Of a stretch of 64,000 nucleotides of DNA, positions 33,825-43,002 are shown piece by piece (the stretch's first letter is position 1; every line of letters begins with the position of its first letter). The position numbers were made by a program, and so were the translations under genes. Under the pieces are notes generated by a model. It made no database searches. It saw only the letters and a program-made list of their open reading frames with translations, and was not told the origin of the DNA. This DNA is from Pseudoalteromonas haloplanktis ATCC 14393. GTDB taxonomy: Bacteria; Pseudomonadota; Gammaproteobacteria; Enterobacterales; Alteromonadaceae. The stretch covers positions 310,001 to 374,000 of the forward strand of contig NZ_AHCA01000003.1 in assembly GCF_000238355.1 (NCBI RefSeq), given 5' to 3'.

Positions 33825-35051
33825 ATGTATTTTTATGCTGCACGCCAACCAATTTTAGACCGAAACAAAGAACTTGTAGGTTATGAGTTACTCTTTCGTG
33901 ACGGCGTTGATAATGTATTCCCTGATATAGATGGCGATGAGGCAACAACGAGGCTAATTGAAGGGAGTCAATTTAATTTTGGTTTGGAAGATCTCACCGA
34001 TAATAAACCTGCGTATATCAATTTTACTCTTGAGACATTACAAAAAGGCTACCCAACCCTACTGGGTAAAGACCAAATTGTTGTAGAAATACTTGAAACA
34101 ATTCAACCCGGTAAGCGTTTGCTCGCAATAGTTAAAGAATTAAAAGAAAAAGGCTACACATTGGCATTGGATGACTATATTCATCAACCTGTGTGGCGTC
34201 ATTTTTACCCTTATATCGATATTATTAAAATAGATTTTCTAAGTTGCGAATTGGCTACCATTAATACCATCATCGAAGAAATTAAACCCTACCCGCATAT
34301 AAAGTTATTAGCTGAAAAAGTAGAAACTTATGAAAAGTACCAATTAGCGTTAAACCTTGGCTTTACTTACTTTCAAGGTTTTTTCTTTTCCAAACCAGAA
34401 ATGGTGCAAAGTAAAACCCTACCACCATCTGAAATCGCGTTAGCAGAGCTACTTTATGAGACGTCTGTTGTTGAGATAAATTTAAAGAAAGTTACCGAAG
34501 TATTTGAGCGAGATGTCAATCTGTCTTATAAATTATTACGTTATAGTAATTCGGCAGCATTTACACGCAGAGCGGAGATCAGCACTATAAAACAGGCACT
34601 TATCGTATTAGGTGCACAAGAGATCAAAAAGTTCTTATCATTATTATTTGCCGCCCAAGTCGCGGGTGATAAGCCAGCAGAATTAATACGGCTTTCCCTA
34701 ACGAGGGCACGTTTTACTGAGCTATTAGCAATAAACCATAATAAACTAAAAGACACAGGAATGGCTTTTCTCACCGGGATGATGTCATTAATGGATGCAA
34801 TCTTAGATGAGGACATGGCAAGCGTAATGAAAAAGCTGCCATTATCAAATGACATCAAGTTAGCATTATTAAATGATGAAGGCTTATTGGCCCAGTATTT
34901 ACGGTTAGTGAAACAGTATGAGCAAGCTAATTGGCAAGGTGCAAATGCAATTCAAGCTGAGTTAGGCTTAGCCGCTGAAAAAGTACCTGATGCTTACCAC
35001 GATGCTGTTAGCTGGGCGAATGAACAAATGAAAATACTGGGTAATAGTTAG
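33825..35051 (+). CDS. Degenerate EAL plus HDOD domain signalling protein (YuxH type)
   Basis: A 408-residue cytoplasmic protein. Residues 1-200 are an EAL-like barrel: the EAL motif is ELLFR (21-25), the metal-binding DDFGTG loop is reduced to LALDDYIHQP, and the LAEGVET motif reads LAEKVET. Key metal ligands and loop 6 are therefore altered and c-di-GMP hydrolysis is unlikely, though binding is possible. Residues about 205-390 are an HDOD domain (LLRYSNSAAF, IKQALIVLGAQEIKKFLSLL), a catalytically dead HD fold used in signalling. I take the ATG at 33825; a GTG at 33810 is possible. Single gene with its own terminator. Confidence 0.88.
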   Translation: MYFYAARQPILDRNKELVGYELLFRDGVDNVFPDIDGDEATTRLIEGSQFNFGLEDLTDNKPAYINFTLETLQKGYPTLLGKDQIVVEILETIQPGKRLLAIVKELKEKGYTLALDDYIHQPVWRHFYPYIDIIKIDFLSCELATINTIIEEIKPYPHIKLLAEKVETYEKYQLALNLGFTYFQGFFFSKPEMVQSKTLPPSEIALAELLYETSVVEINLKKVTEVFERDVNLSYKLLRYSNSAAFTRRAEISTIKQALIVLGAQEIKKFLSLLFAAQVAGDKPAELIRLSLTRARFTELLAINHNKLKDTGMAFLTGMMSLMDAILDEDMASVMKKLPLSNDIKLALLNDEGLLAQYLRLVKQYEQANWQGANAIQAELGLAAEKVPDAYHDAVSWANEQMKILGNS

Positions 35052-35082
35052 CCCATAATGGTAGCTACCCCAAAACAGAATA

Positions 35083-35112
35083 TAAAATGCCAGCTTGAAG
35101 CTGGCATTTTTA
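35083..35112. terminator. Bidirectional terminator between the HDOD gene and mlaA
   Basis: AAAATGCCAGC pairs with GCTGGCATTTTT around TTGAA; both convergent genes end here. Confidence 0.9.
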
Positions 35113-35127
35113 GTTATCACTTTCAGA

Positions 35128-35859
35128 TTAAAGGCTTTCTAAAAAGTCTTCATCGAAATCTTTAGGCTCTTCTTCGATCGGTGGGTTCCCGTCATGTAAT
35201 TCGTATAGCTGACGCTGGAAGTAAATATCCTTCATAAAAATATACGGATCGAGTGACTCATTTAGTAAACTTTCTTGCGGAATTAAAGATGCACGTGCTT
35301 CAACAGCTTTTAGTGCAAATACAAGTATGGTTTGCGGGGTTGTTAAGGCAATCTCGGGTAGCACAAAGTTATCAACCACATCACCGGTTAAGTTACGTGC
35401 TGTTGAAGGGCCCATGCCAGGCAGCATAAGGTAAGCACCATCACCAATTCCCCATACACCTAGTGTTTGTCCAAAGTCTTCGTCAACAATTGTTAAACCC
35501 AGTGAGGTAGCGACATCAAACAAGCCAAAAATACCCACGGTTGAATTAACTAAGAATCGCGCAACACTAATTCCTGCATTCGCGGGCTTACCTTGCAAGG
35601 TGGCATTAATAACATCCGTTGGCGCACTAATATTATCTGTAAAATTAACAACACTACGGCGCACCGGTGTCGGTGTTACAGCGACATAACCAACAGCGAC
35701 AGGACGCAACACATATGCATCTAGCACATCCATATTAAAGTCATACATTGGACGGTTAAATGATTGTAACGGATCCCGTTCATCTATTTTTTCATCAGGG
35801 ACTTGTGCGCATCCACCGAGCACAAGGAACCCCAATAAAACTAAACTCTGTCTTAACAT
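35128..35859 (-). CDS. mlaA: Phospholipid-binding outer-membrane lipoprotein MlaA (VacJ)
   Basis: Removes misplaced phospholipids from the outer leaflet of the outer membrane and passes them to the MlaC/MlaFEDB pathway. The 243-residue precursor has lipobox LGGC (Cys17). Family landmarks are DPLQSFNRPMYDFNMDVLDAY, the GISVARFLVNSTVGIFGLFD helix region and DFGQTLGVWGIGDGAYLMLP. The C-terminal Glu/Asp-rich tail is typical. The ATG has AAGGA upstream. It lies 12 bp after the ccmI start-side neighbour ends on the same strand, downstream of ccmI's 3' end, so it may be read through from the ccm operon. Confidence 0.94.
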   Translation of the reverse strand: MLRQSLVLLGFLVLGGCAQVPDEKIDERDPLQSFNRPMYDFNMDVLDAYVLRPVAVGYVAVTPTPVRRSVVNFTDNISAPTDVINATLQGKPANAGISVARFLVNSTVGIFGLFDVATSLGLTIVDEDFGQTLGVWGIGDGAYLMLPGMGPSTARNLTGDVVDNFVLPEIALTTPQTILVFALKAVEARASLIPQESLLNESLDPYIFMKDIYFQRQLYELHDGNPPIEEEPKDFDEDFLESL

Positions 35860-35870
35860 CTTTGATCCTT

Positions 35871-37175
35871 TTAAGGTATTAATTCATTGATAAGTAAATC
35901 ATAGGCCTTGGTCTGGCTGCGCTTTAATACAGCTGAACGCCCTTCTAACTCACCCGTTGAAGGCATCACCGAAGCATCTTTCGAAATACGAGCTGTTAAG
36001 GTTATTTCCTCAACACTTGAGAGGGTTAAACCCGCTACCATGGCATTACTATCACTTAACTGTACTGTAATTGGAAAACGGTAATCTGTTAACTTTACGA
36101 CCGCCAAAGGCATAGCTGGGCCACTCGCCGCTTTAGCAAATACGAACAAGGTCCCTTGCTCCGGTTGCTTATCAACTAATTGCGGATCAAGTTCAATCGT
36201 GATGTTAATAGCGCTCGTTGCAGCATTTGAATTATCTTTCTCCCCTTGCGCTTGAGGTTGTGCTACCGGTGTAAGTTGAGCGTTTTGTTCACTATTTTCA
36301 GCTGCTATCTTTTGTTCAATTTCAGTAACGCGCTGGGCAATCATGCTATAACGCGAGTCTTGCTCATCCATGCTATTTAACAGTACTTCAAAAGCCGCTT
36401 TTGCCTGAAGCCAATCATGACGCTCATAAGCAATTAACGCTAATAAGGAAATTGCATCTAGATTAGTTGGATCAGCTTTTAACACTTTAGAGAGCATTCC
36501 TGCTGCACGCGTCATATTCGCTTCACTACCGTCCAGTAAAAGCACTTGGCTATAACTGATTAGCACAGACATATTATCCGGATCCATACGCAACACTTTA
36601 TCAAATGACTGCTGGGCCATGTCTAATTCGTTTAATGACATAGCAACCCGACCTAACAGCATCCACGCAACTTGATCATCACCGTTTTGCGCGAGCTTAG
36701 TTCTCAACCCTAAAGCAAATGCCTGTAATTCATTTTGTGTTAGTGGCTCACCTTGCTGCATTACGGCTCGCTCACCATAAGCAGGTAAATTATCCATGGC
36801 AGTGTGCCAATTTTGTAATTGCTGCTGCGATCCCGTTGCGGTATAGAAAATAGCCGTAAAGACCACTAGAAACGCACTTCCTGTGAATGCAAAAATACGG
36901 TTATTACCTTTACTCATCAATGATTTTTCAGGCGATAACTCATTAAGTAAACGGCGTTTAACTTCAACCACTGATTCATCATAATTAACTTGATCAATAC
37001 GTTGGTTTGCTAACTCACCAGCTAACTCACCAAGACGCTGATGATAAATAGCAATAAGCTCAGAGTTAGCATTATAAGTAAGGCTTTGTACCCGCTCTTT
37101 ACTTAAAAAAGGCAGAGCGACAAACGCCACAGCTAATAAGGTTAATAATGCAAAAGCAACCCACATTAGTATCAT
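35871..37175 (-). CDS. ccmI: Cytochrome c maturation protein CcmI (TPR)
   Basis: Holds apocytochrome c and brings it to the CcmF/CcmH heme ligation complex. The 434-residue protein has two transmembrane segments (about 3-22 and 95-113) separated by a cytoplasmic leucine-zipper-like loop, then a periplasmic TPR domain (about 150-300, for example NELDMAQQSFDKVLRMDPDN), and a C-terminal beta-rich domain (about 325-434) found in many marine members. The gene starts next to ccmH. Complete and in the usual last position of the operon. Confidence 0.9.
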   Translation of the reverse strand: MILMWVAFALLTLLAVAFVALPFLSKERVQSLTYNANSELIAIYHQRLGELAGELANQRIDQVNYDESVVEVKRRLLNELSPEKSLMSKGNNRIFAFTGSAFLVVFTAIFYTATGSQQQLQNWHTAMDNLPAYGERAVMQQGEPLTQNELQAFALGLRTKLAQNGDDQVAWMLLGRVAMSLNELDMAQQSFDKVLRMDPDNMSVLISYSQVLLLDGSEANMTRAAGMLSKVLKADPTNLDAISLLALIAYERHDWLQAKAAFEVLLNSMDEQDSRYSMIAQRVTEIEQKIAAENSEQNAQLTPVAQPQAQGEKDNSNAATSAINITIELDPQLVDKQPEQGTLFVFAKAASGPAMPLAVVKLTDYRFPITVQLSDSNAMVAGLTLSSVEEITLTARISKDASVMPSTGELEGRSAVLKRSQTKAYDLLINELIP

Positions 37176-37637
37176 TTAAATCTGCTCCTGACGTTCATTT
37201 TGAGCAATAAGCTTGGCTAATAACGCCTCATCTTGTTCACTCCAAGTTTGCTTAACTGCAGCCTTTCGCTGACGAAAAATAATGGAGCTAAAACCAAATA
37301 CCACAATCAATACAGGTAATACCCATAACACTAGTGTCGCTGGTGTTACTGGAGGATCGTAATGAACAAAATAACCATAGCGGTCAATCATATATTCAAT
37401 TACATCGTCTTTGGATTTACCTTCTTTCACTAAAGCTAACACTTTTTCGCGAAGATCTTTGGCAACCACGGCGTCTGAGTCGGCAATATTTTGATTTTGA
37501 CACTTAGGGCAACGTAATTCTTTGGTCAACTCTGCAAAACGTTGTGCTTGTTCGTTATTATCGAACTGGTAACGATCTTGCTCAGCCATAACCATCCCGC
37601 TGATAAATAACATTGAAACAACTAAAATATATTTCAT
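37176..37637 (-). CDS. ccmH: Cytochrome c maturation protein CcmH (CcmL type)
   Basis: A 153-residue membrane-anchored thiol-disulfide protein that reduces the CXXCH cysteines of apocytochrome c. It has a signal peptide ending about MVMA/EQ, the redox pair Cys43-Pro-Lys-Cys46 in LRCPKCQNQNIADS, and a transmembrane anchor at about 103-121 (TLVLWVLPVLIVVFG). The length corresponds to the N-terminal domain of the E. coli fused CcmH; the TPR part is the separate ccmI gene. Start overlaps the ccmG stop by 4 bp. Confidence 0.93.
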   Translation of the reverse strand: MKYILVVSMLFISGMVMAEQDRYQFDNNEQAQRFAELTKELRCPKCQNQNIADSDAVVAKDLREKVLALVKEGKSKDDVIEYMIDRYGYFVHYDPPVTPATLVLWVLPVLIVVFGFSSIIFRQRKAAVKQTWSEQDEALLAKLIAQNERQEQI

Positions 37638-38206
37638 GGCTGTAACTCCTGCATCAGAGGCGCAAATTTAGCGCGCCAAACTCGCGGGTTAATATCGCCA
37701 GTATGATGTAATAAAATAGTGCCTTTACTATCCACTAAAAAAGTCTCCGGTGCACCAGAGACACCTAAATCAAGTGCGAGCGTACGGTGTAAATCAAGCA
37801 TGTTAAATTGATACGGATCACCGGCACGACTTAACATCGATGTTACTTCTTCGCGTAGTGCTGATATATCAAATTCACCATCAAAGTCAGCATCATAGCT
37901 TTGTACATAGTAAAGCCCGATAATTTTAACGCCCTGCTCACGCAGTTGAGTTAAATAATCTAATTCAGCTAAACAGGTTGGGCACCAAGTACCCCATACG
38001 TTAAGCAAATATACTTCACCTTTTAATTGGCTATCTTGCCAACGCTTTGAATCCTGCATTAGATCAGGTAAATCAAAAGCGGGCATTGGCTGACCTAAAC
38101 GCCCCGTTTGAATTTCGCGTGGGTTAGAAAACAACCCCTGAAATAAAAACACACAAACTAAAACAAATGCCAACAAAGGTAGCAGCGCTAATAATTTACG
38201 ATTCAT
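37634..38206 (-). CDS. ccmG: Periplasmic thioredoxin CcmG/DsbE
   Basis: A membrane-anchored thioredoxin-like reductant in the apocytochrome c thiol pathway. The 190-residue protein has an N-terminal anchor (about 5-24) and the active site Trp-Cys75-Pro-Thr-Cys78 in LLNVWGTWCPTC, with the GVSGAPETFLVD cis-Pro loop and the acidic insert (residues about 105-120) typical of DsbE. Its start overlaps the ccmF stop by 4 bp and its stop overlaps ccmH by 4 bp, consistent with tight translational coupling. Confidence 0.95.
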   Translation of the reverse strand: MNRKLLALLPLLAFVLVCVFLFQGLFSNPREIQTGRLGQPMPAFDLPDLMQDSKRWQDSQLKGEVYLLNVWGTWCPTCLAELDYLTQLREQGVKIIGLYYVQSYDADFDGEFDISALREEVTSMLSRAGDPYQFNMLDLHRTLALDLGVSGAPETFLVDSKGTILLHHTGDINPRVWRAKFAPLMQELQP

Positions 38207-40170
38207 ACTAACTGCTCCTTTGATTTATCAGACTTCTTTTTACTCGTGCGGTAGCGTCTATCACCTAAAATCATAAAACCTGCCAATGAAATTAACACAC
38301 CACCAATCCACATCCAGCGCACGAACGGTTTATGATAGATACGTAATGACCATCCGCCGTTACTTAGCTGTTCACCTAGCGCAAGGTATAAGTCACGGGT
38401 AAAGCCGGCATCTATCGCAGCCTCAGTCATAAACTGCATACCAATATCATAACGACGCTTTTCAGCATGCAATATGGTGACTAACTTATCATTTTTCAGC
38501 ACGCTAACTTCTCCGGCATGGCCACTGTAGTTTGCCCCGCGAATTGTATTAACGCCTTCAAAGCGATATTGATACTGGTTTAATTGCACTATTTCACCCG
38601 GCTTCATTGAGACATCGCGCTCAACAGAGTACGCAGAAGTTAAGGTAACGCCTGCAATAACAAAAGCGATACCTACATGCCCTAATACCATGGCCCAATA
38701 ACTCAACCCTAAGCGTCTCAAGCCTTGACTGAAACTAGTTTGTACACTTGCTTTTGTATATAGATCAACGCCTGTAGTAATAACAATCCAGACCGCAAGT
38801 GTGGTTGCTAATAATGTAAGCGGGGCTACAACGGCATAACTTGAAAACAACCAAGCAGCGGTAATTACAATGCTCATAAGCGCTGCAATAAGTAATTTAT
38901 TTTGTAAAAAAGCCCACTTATTTTGCTTCCAACGTAACAAGGGCCCTATGCCCATTAAAATGGCGAAAGGAACGAGTAAAATCGCAAACATTTTATTAAA
39001 GAATGGTTCACCAATAGAAATACTACCAAGCCCAAGTTCTTTATGCACCATAGGCAGTAAAGTCCCCAGTAGCACAATAAAGGTTGCTACCACTAAGAAG
39101 ATATTATTTAGCCACAGTGATACTTCTCGTGACACTAATTTGTAACGTCCTTCACTGCGTACTTGCGCAACTCTAAAGGCATATAAAGTAAGTGCACCAC
39201 CCACAACAATTGCTAAAAAGGCCAAAATAAACAAGCCGCGGTCAGGATCGGTGGCAAAAGCATGTACAGATACAATAATGCCTGAACGAACAATAAAAGT
39301 GCCCAATAAGCTCAGTGAAAATGCAGCAATGGCAAGTAGTACGGTCCAAGATTTAAACACACCTCGTTTTTCAGTCACTGACAGTGAATGTAACAACGCG
39401 GTCGCGACTAACCACGGCATAAGTGATGCGTTTTCAACTGGATCCCAGAACCACCAACCGCCCCAGCCAAGCTCGGCATAAGCCCACCAGCTACCAATTG
39501 TAATACCTAACGTTAAAAAGCCCCATGCGGTCATAGTCCACGGACGTGACCACTTTGCCCAAGTATTATCAAGCTTACCGGTTAATAGCGCGGCAATAGC
39601 GAATGAAAATGAAACAGATAACCCAACATAGCCCATATATAACAATGGCGGGTGAATGATCATACCTGGATCTTGCAATAACGGATTAAGATCGCGCCCT
39701 TCCACAGGGTAATATGGCAACAATAGCTCAAATGGGTTCGACATCCAGAGGGTATAAAGCATAAAGCCAACCCCTAAAAAACCCAGTACGCCGAGAACAC
39801 GAGCACGCAAAATCCAAGGCAATGAAGTAGAGCGCAGTGCAACCACCGCAGTCCAACCTGCTTGCATCACTAACCACAACAAAATAGCGCCTTCATGGCC
39901 GCCCCACGTTGAGGTGATTTTATAGTACCAAGGCAGGGTACTGCTTGAATGATATGCGACATACGCAACAGTAAAGTCATCCGTTAAACTTGCATAAATT
40001 AGCGCCGCAAACGAAATTAATACAAATACAAATTGCCCAACAGCTAATGAAGGCGCAGCGCGCATTAACCGTAAATTACCAGTATGGGCACCCCATAACG
40101 GAAAAATACATAATAAAACACTAAGCACCATGGCCAGTGTAAGGGAAAAATAACCGATTTCTGGGATCAT
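38203..40170 (-). CDS. ccmF: Heme lyase subunit CcmF
   Basis: Large inner-membrane subunit of the holocytochrome c synthase, attaching heme delivered by CcmE to apocytochrome c. The 655-residue protein has about 15 hydrophobic segments and the tryptophan-rich WWD signature WGGWWFWDPVENAS facing the periplasm, followed by LMPWL. I start at the ATG at 40170 (MIPEIGYFSL, as in E. coli MMPEIG), directly after the ccmE stop; a GTG four codons upstream overlaps ccmE. Confidence 0.96.
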   Translation of the reverse strand: MIPEIGYFSLTLAMVLSVLLCIFPLWGAHTGNLRLMRAAPSLAVGQFVFVLISFAALIYASLTDDFTVAYVAYHSSSTLPWYYKITSTWGGHEGAILLWLVMQAGWTAVVALRSTSLPWILRARVLGVLGFLGVGFMLYTLWMSNPFELLLPYYPVEGRDLNPLLQDPGMIIHPPLLYMGYVGLSVSFSFAIAALLTGKLDNTWAKWSRPWTMTAWGFLTLGITIGSWWAYAELGWGGWWFWDPVENASLMPWLVATALLHSLSVTEKRGVFKSWTVLLAIAAFSLSLLGTFIVRSGIIVSVHAFATDPDRGLFILAFLAIVVGGALTLYAFRVAQVRSEGRYKLVSREVSLWLNNIFLVVATFIVLLGTLLPMVHKELGLGSISIGEPFFNKMFAILLVPFAILMGIGPLLRWKQNKWAFLQNKLLIAALMSIVITAAWLFSSYAVVAPLTLLATTLAVWIVITTGVDLYTKASVQTSFSQGLRRLGLSYWAMVLGHVGIAFVIAGVTLTSAYSVERDVSMKPGEIVQLNQYQYRFEGVNTIRGANYSGHAGEVSVLKNDKLVTILHAEKRRYDIGMQFMTEAAIDAGFTRDLYLALGEQLSNGGWSLRIYHKPFVRWMWIGGVLISLAGFMILGDRRYRTSKKKSDKSKEQLV

Positions 40171-40171
40171 C

Positions 40172-40651
40172 TTAATTGCCACTTTCTAAGTTGTATTTAG
40201 GTTTTTCATGTTTGATCCCTTTCACCGCTTCAGCAACTTCGGCTGGCATGTATTCTTCATCATGCTTAGCCAAAACCTCAAACGCTTCTATTACATTAGG
40301 TTCAACCAACACACCTTGAGCTACAATCCCTTGTCCCTCACGAAATAAGTCAGGCAAAATACCTTGGTATTTAATGGTCACCAAAGGGCCTGTATCAATT
40401 AACTTAAAGCTCACTTGTAAACTGGTTTCATCTCTTATCACAGAGCCCGGTACTACCATGCCACCAATACGTAATTTTTGACCAATATGGGGTTTTTCTT
40501 TATTTGGGCCTTTACCCTCGACTAATTCACTCGGGGTATAAAATAAATTGATATTCTCTTGTAACGCGTACAGCACCAAACCAATCACAGCGCCAACACC
40601 AAATACAATCGCTGTTACAGCTAACAAACGTTTTTTGCGTCTTGGGTTCAT
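40172..40651 (-). CDS. ccmE: Heme chaperone CcmE
   Basis: A periplasmic heme chaperone anchored by one N-terminal helix (about 8-28). It binds heme covalently through His130 in the motif [10 protein letters not shown], with Tyr134 as nearby ligand. The 159-residue length and OB-fold core ([34 protein letters not shown]) are standard. The CXXXY variant of archaeal type is not present. It lies between ccmD (4-bp overlap) and ccmF. Confidence 0.96.
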   Translation of the reverse strand: MNPRRKKRLLAVTAIVFGVGAVIGLVLYALQENINLFYTPSELVEGKGPNKEKPHIGQKLRIGGMVVPGSVIRDETSLQVSFKLIDTGPLVTIKYQGILPDLFREGQGIVAQGVLVEPNVIEAFEVLAKHDEEYMPAEVAEAVKGIKHEKPKYNLESGN

Positions 40652-40851
40652 ACCTGTTGCTCCTGTTTAGCCTGCTGAATACGTGCTTCACGTTCAGCTT
40701 GTTGCTGCACAGAAGCCATAATTCGCCTAGTATCGTTTAAAGAACTTAATAAAATACCCAATAAAATCAATGCACATGTACCAAAAGAAAGCCATACATA
40801 AAAGCCGTAACCGCCCATGGCAATAAAATCAGAAAAAGAATCAAACTGCAT
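40648..40851 (-). CDS. ccmD: Heme exporter small subunit CcmD
   Basis: A 67-residue single-span protein that stabilises the CcmABC-CcmE complex during release of holo-CcmE. It has the family layout: short periplasmic N-terminus with [16 protein letters not shown] leading into one transmembrane helix, then a charged cytoplasmic tail with coiled-coil character. Position between ccmC and ccmE confirms the identity. Confidence 0.93.
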   Translation of the reverse strand: MQFDSFSDFIAMGGYGFYVWLSFGTCALILLGILLSSLNDTRRIMASVQQQAEREARIQQAKQEQQV

Positions 40852-40853
40852 AA

Positions 40854-41591
40854 TTAGCCCCTATTTAACAACTGACGCACCCAAGGGCGGTGCTTCTCAC
40901 GTTGTAAAATTTCATTTTTAAGACGCATCAATGTCACCGTGCCAACAAAGCCAGCAAAGGCGACTATATTTACCATTAATGGCCAAAACATACTGGAATC
41001 AATGGCTTTCGTGTCAAACTTAGTAATCGTGGCACCTTGATGCAGGGTGTTCCACCACTCAACCGAAAAATGGATAATTGGCAGGTTTATAACCCCAACA
41101 ATCGCCAAAATAGATGCAGCTCGACCCGCTGCTTTTTTATCTTCAAAGGCATGATAAAGAGACAACACACCTAAGTATAAAAACAATAGAATAAGCTCTG
41201 AAGTAAGCCGAGCATCCCAAACCCACCATGCGCCCCACATAGGTTTACCCCATGCAGCTCCAGTTATAAGTGCTATTGCTGTCACACATGCACCGACAGG
41301 TGCAATGGCTATTACTGCTAACTCGGCATTACGAAGTTGCCATACCAAGGCGATCACTGCGGCAATGGCCATTGATGAATAAGCCCCCATCGATAAAATA
41401 GCTGAAGGAACATGAATAAAGATAATGCGATAACTGTCTTTTTGCTGATAGTCGGCAGGCGCATAGGCTAACCCCCAGACCCAACCAACAAGCATGCAGA
41501 CTACCGTTATCACGGCAAAATAAGGCAGTAACGTATTACATAATTGATATGCACGCTCTGCTTTAGCGTAGGGATGTAACCACTTCCACAT
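40854..41591 (-). CDS. ccmC: Heme exporter subunit CcmC
   Basis: A six-helix inner-membrane protein (245 residues) that loads heme onto CcmE. The WWD signature is WGAWWVWDARLTSELIL, flanked by the histidines used for axial heme ligation (HVPSAI and HFSVEWWNTLHQG). It follows ccmB by one base and precedes ccmD by two. Confidence 0.96.
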   Translation of the reverse strand: MWKWLHPYAKAERAYQLCNTLLPYFAVITVVCMLVGWVWGLAYAPADYQQKDSYRIIFIHVPSAILSMGAYSSMAIAAVIALVWQLRNAELAVIAIAPVGACVTAIALITGAAWGKPMWGAWWVWDARLTSELILLFLYLGVLSLYHAFEDKKAAGRAASILAIVGVINLPIIHFSVEWWNTLHQGATITKFDTKAIDSSMFWPLMVNIVAFAGFVGTVTLMRLKNEILQREKHRPWVRQLLNRG

Positions 41592-41592
41592 A

Positions 41593-42279
41593 TTAACTTA
41601 CACTCACTTTCAATGCTGACGATATGGCGATTGGTGCGCTAATTACGGCAATAACGAGCATCGCACCAAGGATGGCAAGCTGCCCGCTATAATCCAGTGA
41701 CATAGTACTGGTATCAATAGCCGACGTTGCAAAAATTAATACTGGGATATACAAAGGTAACACAAGCAGACTCATCAAAATCCCGCCTTTTTGTAACCCC
41801 ACGGTAAGCCCTGCGCCTATGGCGCCGATAAAACTCAGTAATGGCGTACCTAACAACAACGTAAGCACCGTTGCTAGCAATGCTTGATTATCTAAATTTA
41901 ATAACAAAGCAAATAACGGCGTCATTAGCACCAAAGGCACACCCGTGATGATCCAGTGAGCGACAACTTTGCCAAGCACAGTCAAGGATAACGGGTATGA
42001 TGAGGCGATCAGCTGCTCTAAACTGCCATCATTAAAATCTTCACGAAATAACTTATCCAGGCCCAGCATAGTAGATAGCAAAGCAGCGACCCAAATAATC
42101 CCAGGTGCCATACGCGCGAGTAGACCGGGCTCAGGGCCAATTGCTAACGGAAATAAGGTAATCACAATTAAGAAAAAAAGGAGAGGGTTTACTATTTCAG
42201 CGCGCTGACGAAATGCCAACTGTAAATCTTTTTTGCATACAGCACTAAAAAGCTGCCAATATGAATGCTGACGTAACAT
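41593..42279 (-). CDS. ccmB: Heme exporter subunit CcmB
   Basis: The membrane permease (228 residues, six helices) of the CcmAB ABC transporter that powers release of heme-loaded CcmE. The start CKKDLQLAFRQRAEIVNPLL and the central EDFNDGSLEQL segment are family signatures. The start shares its A with the ccmA stop codon (TGATG). Confidence 0.95.
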   Translation of the reverse strand: MLRQHSYWQLFSAVCKKDLQLAFRQRAEIVNPLLFFLIVITLFPLAIGPEPGLLARMAPGIIWVAALLSTMLGLDKLFREDFNDGSLEQLIASSYPLSLTVLGKVVAHWIITGVPLVLMTPLFALLLNLDNQALLATVLTLLLGTPLLSFIGAIGAGLTVGLQKGGILMSLLVLPLYIPVLIFATSAIDTSTMSLDYSGQLAILGAMLVIAVISAPIAISSALKVSVS

Positions 42280-42899
42280 CAGTGTCGGTACTCCAAAGTT
42301 ACTGTTTGTAACTCATTAAAGTGTGTTGTTAAGTCTTGATGGGTGGTTAATAAAATTGCTCCACCTTGCGCTAAATGGGATAAAAAACGCTGCTGTAAAA
42401 ATGCAATACCTGCTTTATCTAACGCTGTAAAAGGTTCATCAAGCACCCATAATTTGGCATTGTTAAGCCACAACCTGATCAGCGCAACACGACGCTGTTG
42501 CCCCGCAGATAAAGTACGAACAGGTACATCTTCAAGCCCCACTAAGCCTATTTTAGCCAATAGCGAGTAGAGGTCTTGCTTAGTGTCATAACCTTGTATT
42601 TGTAACCAAAACCGTACATTTTCAATCGCACTCAGCTGACCATTCACGCCAGTTTTATGACCTATAAACAATAACTCACGGGCAAACTCATCATAATTTT
42701 TTGCAATAGATTCACCTTGCCAAATCACTTGTCCTTCATCGGGCGTAGAGAAACCCGCGATTATACGCAATAATGATGTTTTACCAGCCCCATTTGGGCC
42801 TGCCAATTGCATAATTTGACCTGATTTCAAACGGAAATTAAGATCCGCAAATAAACAACGGTCTTGCTTGATGCAGGTGACGGACTTAATGTGTAACAA
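42279..42899 (-). CDS. ccmA: Heme exporter ATP-binding subunit CcmA
   Basis: ATPase of the CcmABC complex, 206 residues. Walker A is GPNGAGKTS at about residues 34-42, the ABC signature is LSAGQQRRVAL and Walker B is LWVLDEP. The only suitable start is a TTG at 42899, with a weak GAGA about 10 bp upstream; a low-efficiency start at the head of the operon would set a low level for all ccm products. It is the first gene of ccmABCDEFGHI and divergent from the FliK-like gene. Confidence 0.94.
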   Translation of the reverse strand: MLHIKSVTCIKQDRCLFADLNFRLKSGQIMQLAGPNGAGKTSLLRIIAGFSTPDEGQVIWQGESIAKNYDEFARELLFIGHKTGVNGQLSAIENVRFWLQIQGYDTKQDLYSLLAKIGLVGLEDVPVRTLSAGQQRRVALIRLWLNNAKLWVLDEPFTALDKAGIAFLQQRFLSHLAQGGAILLTTHQDLTTHFNELQTVTLEYRH

Positions 42900-43002
42900 G
42901 ATGATGATTCTCTATACCCAAAATTAGGCGTTAGTCTAGCATAATGATAGGGTAATACGAATAATGCTTTGCACCGATTAGTGAAAAACTTGATTTAAAA
43001 TA

